Part shown: one piece after another, positions 58,653 through 64,000 of the stretch
Position numbering within the stretch: the stretch's first letter is position 1
How the letters are laid out: the number at the start of each line of letters is the position of its first letter
DNA from: Amycolatopsis sp. DSM 110486
GTDB lineage: Bacteria > Actinomycetota > Actinomycetes > Mycobacteriales > Pseudonocardiaceae
Direction of reading: 5' to 3'
Assembly (NCBI RefSeq): GCF_019468465.1
Contig: NZ_CP080519.1
Span: forward strand, 6,813,001 to 6,877,000
DNA: 64,000 nt
Notes under the pieces: model-generated
The model's input: the letters and a program-made list of their open reading frames with translations, nothing else
Database searches by the model: none
Told to the model about the DNA's origin: nothing
Translations under genes and position numbers: made by a program

Positions 58653-59409
58653 GCCGAAAGCGGCGATCGTCACCGGCGCCGCCAGCGGCATCGGCCGTGC
58701 GCTGGCCGTGCACTACGCGCACCGTGGTGTGCACACGGTGATCGGCACGTTCCCCGGCGACCCGCACGACCCGGCCGAGACGCTCCGGCAGGTCGAGGCG
58801 GCGGGTGGGAAGGCCGTGGTGCACGAGGTCGACGTGCGCAGCACCGAGCAGGTGGAGGCGTTCGCGCAGCGCGCGGTGGACGAGTTCGGCCGGCTGGACT
58901 ACGCGGTCGCCAACGCCGGCGTCCTGCGCAACTCCGCGCTGGCCGACCTGTCGGACGAGCGTTGGCACGACATGCTCGACGTCGACCTGACCGGCGTGCT
59001 GCGCACCCTGCGGGCCGGCTCGACCCGGATGGGCGAGGGCGGCGCGATGGTGGCGGTGTCCTCCATCGCCGGCGGCGTCTACGGCTGGGAGGACCACGCC
59101 CACTACGCCGCGGCCAAGGCCGGCGTGTTGGGCCTGGTGCGCAGCGTCGCGGTCGAACTCGGGCCGCGGCAGATCCGGGCCAACGCGGTGATCCCCGGTC
59201 TGATCGAGACGCCGCAGTCGCTCGACCCCGTCAACTCGCTCGGCCCGGACGGGCTCGCGCGCGCCGGCGGCGATATTCCGTGGGGCCGCGTCGGCCGGCC
59301 GGAGGAGGTGGCCGACGTGATCGGCTTCCTCACCTCGCCGGCCGCCGGCTACGTGACCGGTCAGGCCATCGTCGTCGACGGCGGCCTGACCGTCCGGATG
59401 CGCGCGTGA
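58645..59409 (+). CDS. SDR family oxidoreductase (first copy)
   Basis: 254 aa; ATG overlaps the transporter by 8 bases. Cofactor loop [29 protein letters not shown], catalytic [22 protein letters not shown] (Ser, Tyr, Lys), and C-terminal [18 protein letters not shown]. Classical NAD(P)(H) SDR; substrate would be an alcohol or ketone intermediate. Confidence 0.88.
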   Translation: MSEPKAAIVTGAASGIGRALAVHYAHRGVHTVIGTFPGDPHDPAETLRQVEAAGGKAVVHEVDVRSTEQVEAFAQRAVDEFGRLDYAVANAGVLRNSALADLSDERWHDMLDVDLTGVLRTLRAGSTRMGEGGAMVAVSSIAGGVYGWEDHAHYAAAKAGVLGLVRSVAVELGPRQIRANAVIPGLIETPQSLDPVNSLGPDGLARAGGDIPWGRVGRPEEVADVIGFLTSPAAGYVTGQAIVVDGGLTVRMRA

Positions 59410-60101
59410 CCGCCCGGACCGTCGTGGTCACCGGCGGCGCCAGCGGCATCGGCCAGGCCATCGCGACGGCGTTCCGGGCCAACGGCGACCGCGTCGCCGT
59501 GCTCGACCGGAGCGCGGGCGCCGACGTGATCGCCGTGGACGTGTCCGATGAGGACAGTGTGCGTTCGGCGTTCTCCTCGGTGCGCACCGAGTTCGGGGTG
59601 GTCGACGTCCTGGTGAACTCGGCCGGTCTGCTCACCGAGTCGCCGGTCGAGGACATGGACCTGGCGGTGTGGAACGAGACCATCGCGGTCGACCTGACCG
59701 GGGTGTTCCTGTGTTGCCGGGAGGTGCTCAAGCCGATGCGGGCACAGCGGTGGGGCCGGATCATCAACATCTCCTCGCAGCTGGGCATCAAGGGCGGCAC
59801 CGGCCTCGGCCACTACAGCGCGGCCAAGGCCGGGGTCATCGGGTTCACCAAAGCGGTGGCGCTGGAGGTGGCGGCGGACAACGTACTGGTCAACGCCATC
59901 GCCCCCGGCCCCATCGAAACCCCGTTGGTGGACGGCATTTCCGAGGCCTGGAAGGTGGCGAAGCGGGCCGAGCTGCCGCTGGGCCGGTTCGGCACCCCGC
60001 AGGAGGTCGCCCCGGCGGCGCTGCTGCTGGCCGACGATCCGGGCGGAAACCTGTTCGTGGGGCAGACGCTGGGGCCGAACTCCGGCGACGTGATGCCCTG
60101 A
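59406..60101 (+). CDS. SDR family oxidoreductase (second copy)
   Basis: 231 aa from GTG overlapping the previous stop. [77 protein letters not shown]. The catalytic Ser-Tyr-Lys set is intact. The C-terminus lacks the usual VDGG and reads LGPNSGD. Works in the same pathway as the first SDR. Confidence 0.88.
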   Translation: MTARTVVVTGGASGIGQAIATAFRANGDRVAVLDRSAGADVIAVDVSDEDSVRSAFSSVRTEFGVVDVLVNSAGLLTESPVEDMDLAVWNETIAVDLTGVFLCCREVLKPMRAQRWGRIINISSQLGIKGGTGLGHYSAAKAGVIGFTKAVALEVAADNVLVNAIAPGPIETPLVDGISEAWKVAKRAELPLGRFGTPQEVAPAALLLADDPGGNLFVGQTLGPNSGDVMP

Positions 60102-60127
60102 AATCACCTGCGGGAAAGGGGTTCGAG

Positions 60128-60466
60128 GTGTGCGGAGCCTGCGGCCGGACGGTCGTCGCCGATCCGGTGTTCCCGGACGGCCGCAGTACCCGCGGCAACC
60201 TGATCGCCGGCCAGGTCCTCGACGCGCTGTGCGCCGCGGCGGGCAACCGGGTCCGGGTCAAAGGTCGCCCCGAGGGTTTCACCGTGGCCCTCCCCGGGCG
60301 GCGGCCGGTGCCGTGCGCGACCGTGGCCGAAGTCTGGTCGGCTGTGTTCGCCGCGGCGCCGGCCACCGCCATCACCCCGACCGCCGAGCTCGAAGCGCGG
60401 TACCGGACCGAGATCCGGTTGCTGCGCGCCATCATCACGGCTTCCGGTACCGCACCACTGCCGTGA
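60128..60466 (+). CDS. Small Cys-containing hypothetical protein at operon end
   Basis: 112 aa from GTG with GGGAAAGGGG upstream. Starts CGACGRTVVADPVFPDGRSTRGNLIAGQVLDALCAAAG, a CxxC near the N-terminus without a clear second pair (one further Cys in RPVPCATVAEVW). The C-terminal third is helical. It follows the SDR by 26 bases and shares the operon. Function unknown; possibly a metal-binding or partner protein. Confidence 0.6.
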   Translation: MCGACGRTVVADPVFPDGRSTRGNLIAGQVLDALCAAAGNRVRVKGRPEGFTVALPGRRPVPCATVAEVWSAVFAAAPATAITPTAELEARYRTEIRLLRAIITASGTAPLP

Positions 60467-60778
60467 TTGGTGAATCAACTCCTCGCTGATGAGCGCACCC
60501 GCGGGCCAGGTCACGCATGTGGCTCCGTTGACGCTGCCTGGCGTGCTGCACACGCGCCGCACCGCGAAAAACGTGATGCGTCGGCGGGCGCGCCCCTGAT
60601 CGCGCGACTCACGATTCTGCACTTACAACGGTCCTCGGTGTCGTGGTGTCGGCAGCCCGGCGCGGCCGGTGGCATCGCGGCAGCGATCTCGGCATGTTTC
60701 GGCTCGGATCTCACCGATGGATCCCGAAAACATGCGGGAACGACGGTTCGACTCAGTGCACGAATGGACGGTTCGACA
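60467..60778. other. Gene-free stretch with an 11-bp direct repeat
   Basis: No gene recognised. GACGGTTCGAC occurs at 60742-60752 and 60767-60777, 25 bases apart, directly beside the XRE stop. The rest shows no hairpin strong enough to call a terminator. Confidence 0.45.
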
Positions 60779-61612
60779 TCACCGTGCGCACAGCTCGTCC
60801 AATGCCGACTGGCTCTCCTCGTCCGCGGCGCGGTAGATCACCAACAGCTGGTCCGGATCTTGAACTGGCGTCAGCGTTTCGAAATGCACTGCGATCACGC
60901 CGACGTCAGGATGCCGCATCACTTTGCGCCCGCGGCCGTTGACCTTGACGTCTCGCTCGTCCCACAATCGCGCGAATTCCTCGTCACGAGTGATGCATTC
61001 GGCGATGAGGTCGGTCAACGCCTGATCCTCCGGATGCGCAGCCCACGCGGCGCGCAGGTGGGCGACCCCCTCCCGCACGACGCGTTCGCGGTCGACATAG
61101 AACTCACGGATCTCCGGATGCATCAGGCACAGCCACATCGCATTGCGCTGCGACGGCGGCAGCGCGTCGAAATCCAGGAGCAGCCTCGCCATTTCGCCGT
61201 TCCAGGCGAGGATGTCGTAGCGGTGGTTCATCAGCATGGCAGGCAGCGGCGAGAGGTCGGCGACCAGCCGGACCAGCGACGGCGCCGCAGTGGTGGCGAG
61301 CTTGTCGCCGTTGCGGGGGCGCTGCCGGGCCAGGCCGAAGAGGTAGGCGCGTTCGTCGGGGGCCAGGCGCAGCGCCCGGGACAGCGCCTCCACCACCTCC
61401 GCTGAGGGCCGCAGCCCGCGGGCTTGTTCCAGTCGCACGATGTAGTCGACGCTGACCCCGGCCAGTTCGGCGACCTCTTCGCGGCGCAATCCCGGGGTCC
61501 GTCGGGCCTGCCGACGCGACGGCAGGCCGAAATCCTGCGGATCGAGGCGTTCGCGCCGGGTCCGCAGGAACGCGGCCAGCTCCTGTGTCACGTCCACGGC
61601 GTTGGTGATCAT
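60779..61612 (-). CDS. XRE/MmyB-like transcriptional regulator
   Basis: 277 aa. N-terminal HTH: AAFLRTRRERLDPQDFGLPSRRQARRTPGLRREEVAELAGVSVDYIVRLEQARGLRPSAEVVEALSRAL-like region within residues 12-85, with the RRTPGLRREEVA hallmark. Residues 110-270 are the MmyB-type ligand-binding (PAS-like) domain (PAMLMNHRYDILAWN). Actinobacterial members usually control a divergent oxidoreductase; here the aldo/keto reductase. Confidence 0.88.
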   Translation of the reverse strand: MITNAVDVTQELAAFLRTRRERLDPQDFGLPSRRQARRTPGLRREEVAELAGVSVDYIVRLEQARGLRPSAEVVEALSRALRLAPDERAYLFGLARQRPRNGDKLATTAAPSLVRLVADLSPLPAMLMNHRYDILAWNGEMARLLLDFDALPPSQRNAMWLCLMHPEIREFYVDRERVVREGVAHLRAAWAAHPEDQALTDLIAECITRDEEFARLWDERDVKVNGRGRKVMRHPDVGVIAVHFETLTPVQDPDQLLVIYRAADEESQSALDELCAR

Positions 61613-61728
61613 GGCTGGTCCAACAGCTTGGGTAGGACTGGTGTTCCCAGGAACTTCCTTCCCTTACCCCCGGCTCGCGGTGGTCGCAGGCTGGTGCTCG
61701 ACGACGATCACGAGCACAGGAGGACTTG

Positions 61729-62793
61729 ATGTCGCTCACTCTCGACACCTACCGGCTGCTGGGCCGCTCCGGGTTGCGGGTCTCACCGCTGGCCCTGGGC
61801 ACGGCGACCTTCGGCACCGAGTGGGGCTGGGGCGCCGAGCGGGACGATGCGCGCAAGCTGTTCGACACCTACGTCGAGCGCGGCGGCAACTTCATCGACA
61901 CCGCCAGCACCTACACCAACGGCAGCTTCGAGCGCATGCTGGGCGAATTCACCCGCGACCACCGCGAGAGCCTGGTGTTGGCGACGAAGTACATGACGTT
62001 GCGACGGCCCGGCGACCCGAACTCCGGGGGCGCTCACCGCAAGAGCCTGTTCGCGTCGGTGGAGACCAGCCTGCGGCAGCTGAACACGGACTACATCGAT
62101 CTGCTCTTCCTGCACGTGTGGGACTTCACGACACCGGTCGAGGAGATCCTGCGCGGCATGGACGACCTGGTCCGCCACGGCAAGGTCCTGTACGTGGCGA
62201 TGTCCAACGCTCCGGCCTGGGAGATCTCGCGCATGCAGGCGATCGCCGACCTGCGCGGCTGGTCGCCGCTGGTCGCGCTGCAGATCGAATACAGCCTCAT
62301 CAACCGGGGCGGAGAACGTGACCTGATCCCGATGGCACGCACGATGGGGCTGGGGGTGACCCCGTTCTCACCGCTGGGCGGCGGAGTGCTTTCCGGCAAG
62401 TACAGTCGCACCGACCTGACCGCGACGAGCGCTGACTCCGATGAAAGCAACCGCAAGAGCTTCAACGCCGGCTTGGGCATGGTCACCGAACGCACCCTCG
62501 CCATCGCCGACGTCGTGCGGGAGGTCGCCGCGGAGGTGGGACACACATCCGCCCAGGTTGCACTGGCGTGGACCCTGCAGAACCCGGGAGTGACGGCACC
62601 CGTTGTCGGCGCTCGCACCCCCGAGCAGCTGGTGGGAAATCTGGGCGCCCTGGAGGTCGACTTCACCGCCGATCAGCTGGCCCGCCTCGACAAGGTCAGC
62701 GCGATCGACCTCGGCTACCCGCACGACATGCTCGCCAGTGATCACATCCACGCTGCGACCGCAGGCGACCTGAAGATCCAAACCCACCGCTGA
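61729..62793 (+). CDS. Aldo/keto reductase
   Basis: 354 aa, ATG 61729 with AGGAGGA. TIM-barrel AKR: GLRVSPLALGTATFG, catalytic Asp57, Tyr62, Lys87 and His129 (NFIDTASTY, LATKYM, LLFLHVWD), NADPH site near VVGARTPEQLVGNLGAL. Reduces an aldehyde or ketone with NADPH. Divergent from the XRE regulator, its probable controller. Confidence 0.9.
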   Translation: MSLTLDTYRLLGRSGLRVSPLALGTATFGTEWGWGAERDDARKLFDTYVERGGNFIDTASTYTNGSFERMLGEFTRDHRESLVLATKYMTLRRPGDPNSGGAHRKSLFASVETSLRQLNTDYIDLLFLHVWDFTTPVEEILRGMDDLVRHGKVLYVAMSNAPAWEISRMQAIADLRGWSPLVALQIEYSLINRGGERDLIPMARTMGLGVTPFSPLGGGVLSGKYSRTDLTATSADSDESNRKSFNAGLGMVTERTLAIADVVREVAAEVGHTSAQVALAWTLQNPGVTAPVVGARTPEQLVGNLGALEVDFTADQLARLDKVSAIDLGYPHDMLASDHIHAATAGDLKIQTHR

Positions 62794-62905
62794 TACTCGA
62801 CATAGCGGTGAGGCAGCACTACCGCCGTACTCTGATGGCGCTCTCTGAAGTGGGCCGGACGCGCTCGCTGAAATGCCCCAGCTGAGGGCTGCAGCGCGAC
62901 TGGTG

Positions 62906-63162
62906 TCAGCGGCGGAGTGTGGCAGCGGCGCCGCGGGCGCCGGCGGGGTCGCCGCAGGCGCCCGTGTCCCGAAGGGCCTGGCGACGCTGGATGCGGGCGT
63001 GGTGCGCTCGACCTCCGGGCGGGCGCCGGTGGTGCGTTTGCACCGGGGTGAGCAGTAGAGCCGGGTCTTGGCTTGCCGGCCGGTGGCCACGAACGCTTCC
63101 CGGCAGATCGGGCAGGTCTTGCGGGTCGCGTTGCAGGTCGGGTCGCGTGGGTCAGGAGGCAT
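62906..63162 (-). pseudogene. Small four-Cys zinc-finger gene, frame possibly shifted
   Basis: The start PPDPRDPTCNATRKTCPICREAFVATGRQAKTRLYCSPRCKRTT holds CPIC and CSPRC, a compact zinc site seen in small actinobacterial proteins. After about 63030 the same frame becomes low-complexity and runs antisense into the aldo/keto reductase (to 62368), which is unlikely. Another frame continues RAHHARIQRRQALRDTGACG and stops at 62906, a more natural C-terminus. A one-base indel or a sequencing error would join them. Confidence 0.45.
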
Positions 63163-63168
63163 GCGCGT

Positions 63169-63582
63169 TCACCGCCTTCCGCGGCTTGTCCAATGTAGAC
63201 TGAAGCGGCCGGAGCCGATAAGATCGGTCCGTCCAGGCCGACGACTGTCGCGCGGTGCAGCAACCGCATCCCGCCAGACCGCAGCCCGGCGTGTCGGGCC
63301 GGAAACACCGATCTTGGAACAGTCCCATTTACTCTGTGGGCTGGGATGAATCTGAGCTGAGAGCAGGCGGTAGGCGACGTAGAGCTTCCTGGCGTCGTAG
63401 GCGATGTAGAGGCCGGCGAAGTTTTCGATCATTTCGAGGAGCCATGGGGATTCTGTGGTCTCGCCGGCTTCGCGAGCTCTTTGCGCCCGGTGGGAGCGGC
63501 CAGTCCGCTCGTTCGAGGTCTTCCCTTGGCTTGCGTGTGTGTTCTCCCCGCGCCACTCCGGAAGGAACGGATCGGCGTTCAT
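63169..63582 (-). CDS. Hypothetical protein of uncertain reality
   Basis: 137 aa. A protein-like central segment ESPWLLEMIENFAGLYI followed by AYDARKLYVAYRLLSAQIH is flanked by low-complexity, basic sequence. No motif or RBS is convincing. It may be a remnant or a chance frame. Base composition is lower in GC than neighbours around 63390-63470. Confidence 0.3.
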   Translation of the reverse strand: MNADPFLPEWRGENTHASQGKTSNERTGRSHRAQRAREAGETTESPWLLEMIENFAGLYIAYDARKLYVAYRLLSAQIHPSPQSKWDCSKIGVSGPTRRAAVWRDAVAAPRDSRRPGRTDLIGSGRFSLHWTSRGRR

Positions 63583-63597
63583 CGGGAGGAAGCCGGG

Positions 63598-64000
63598 TCA
63601 CACGCGATCCCTCCGCTCACCGTCCGGCTCGCCGAGCAGTTCCGGGGTGACGTTCTCGTCGTAGCGGTGCAGTGCCAGCGCCCGCGCGTAGCGTTGCGCG
63701 ATCCGGGTCATCACCGGTTCGCCTGGCGCCTCAGTCACGCCGAAGACGGTTCCCTGGTAGTCGAGCGGTTCCATCACCGCGGTGATGCGTTCCCACTGCT
63801 GCGGTGGGATCAGCCGAACCGGGTCACCGCCGGCGAACCAGCCTATCGGCACCGCCGTTCCCGGCGGAACCACGGTGTTCACGTGCACCACGGCCCCGAA
63901 CCCGACATCGGCGCCGGACCCGATGCGCGCGCCGTTGTACAGCATCGCGCCGGTCGCGACTCGCGCGTTGCCTTCCACGACGCAGCCACTGAGGTGAGCG
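63598..64000 (-). CDS. Gamma-carbonic-anhydrase-like left-handed beta-helix protein, 5' part outside window
   Basis: The frame is open at the window edge (reads SGCVVEGNARVATGAMLYNGARIGSGADVGFGAVVHVNTVVPPGTAVPIGWFAGGDPV in pieces), the hexapeptide-repeat LbH fold of gamma-carbonic anhydrases and related acyltransferases. A helical tail of about 60 residues follows. The N-terminal repeats with metal ligands are missing, so activity cannot be judged. Confidence 0.75.
   Translation of the reverse strand, partial: AHLSGCVVEGNARVATGAMLYNGARIGSGADVGFGAVVHVNTVVPPGTAVPIGWFAGGDPVRLIPPQQWERITAVMEPLDYQGTVFGVTEAPGEPVMTRIAQRYARALALHRYDENVTPELLGEPDGERRDRV

Noticed and set aside
57084..58691. 535-aa antisense frame over the MFS gene
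   Set aside because: Acidic, His/Asp-rich shadow translation; the sense frame has twelve membrane helices.
62368..63162. 264-aa minus-strand protein including the zinc finger
   Set aside because: More than half would be antisense to the aldo/keto reductase with no protein-like features; a shorter frameshifted gene is more likely.

Overview
The window is high-GC DNA (GC or GC-rich third codon positions almost throughout) with many GTG and TTG starts, four-base ATGA/GTGA gene overlaps and actinobacterial families: an LCP wall ligase, an F420-type LLM oxidoreductase, a CGNR zinc-finger regulator, the ABC-F/small-HTH pair found in mycobacteria, a TIGR03084 protein, B12-controlled metE and a DasR-type chitinase operator. 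It looks like the chromosome of a filamentous actinomycete, most probably Pseudonocardiaceae such as Amycolatopsis; the genus is an inference. No tRNA, rRNA, insertion sequence or CRISPR array was recognised.

1-24 kb is mixed housekeeping and accessory DNA: a truncated secreted S8-like protease, a CGNR regulator, a frameshifted CxxC (AhpD-like) gene, ABC-F ATPase plus HTH protein, a GT-C-like membrane protein, a divergent LLM oxidoreductase/MarR pair with a clear operator, an ABC exporter, a family VIII esterase-like hydrolase, a SIS protein, an alpha/beta hydrolase, a cyclopropane-fatty-acid synthase, an LCP protein, a peroxiredoxin, a GGDEF-EAL protein with both motifs degenerate, a P450 and metE under a cobalamin riboswitch.

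24-28 kb carries the aerobic ribonucleotide reductase. NrdA has two ATP cones. NrdB has phenylalanine where the radical tyrosine should be and glutamate as first metal ligand, the class Ic (Mn/Fe) signature. A strong intrinsic terminator lies between nrdA and nrdB.

28-40 kb is a catabolic island. Leftward: enoyl-CoA hydratase and an acetoacetate-decarboxylase-family protein. Rightward: a tightly coupled run of TIGR03084 protein, AtuA-like protein, acyl-CoA dehydrogenase, biotin-dependent carboxylase beta and alpha, a second acyl-CoA dehydrogenase, an SDR and a TetR regulator. The set resembles acyclic-terpene or leucine/isovalerate (Atu/Liu) degradation.

40-54 kb is accessory: a triple stem-loop repeat, a tandem MarR protein, a secreted GH18 chitinase with a dre-like operator, a secreted MINPP-like phosphatase, a membrane GGDEF-like protein, a fungal-type cytosine deaminase, several regulators, a two-gene locus like Streptomyces matAB (deacetylase fused to a processive glycosyltransferase), and a MarR remnant that has lost its DNA-binding domain beside an NAD(P)-binding/DoxX pair.

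54-60.5 kb is a self-contained regulated cluster: a LacI regulator and two identical 16-bp palindromes, divergent from asparaginase, an H. pylori PgdA-like deacetylase-fold enzyme, an MFS transporter, two SDRs and a small Cys protein. Its substrate is unknown and it is the best candidate here for an undescribed pathway. The window ends with an XRE regulator/aldo-keto reductase pair, a possibly disrupted zinc-finger gene and a truncated gamma-carbonic-anhydrase-like protein.
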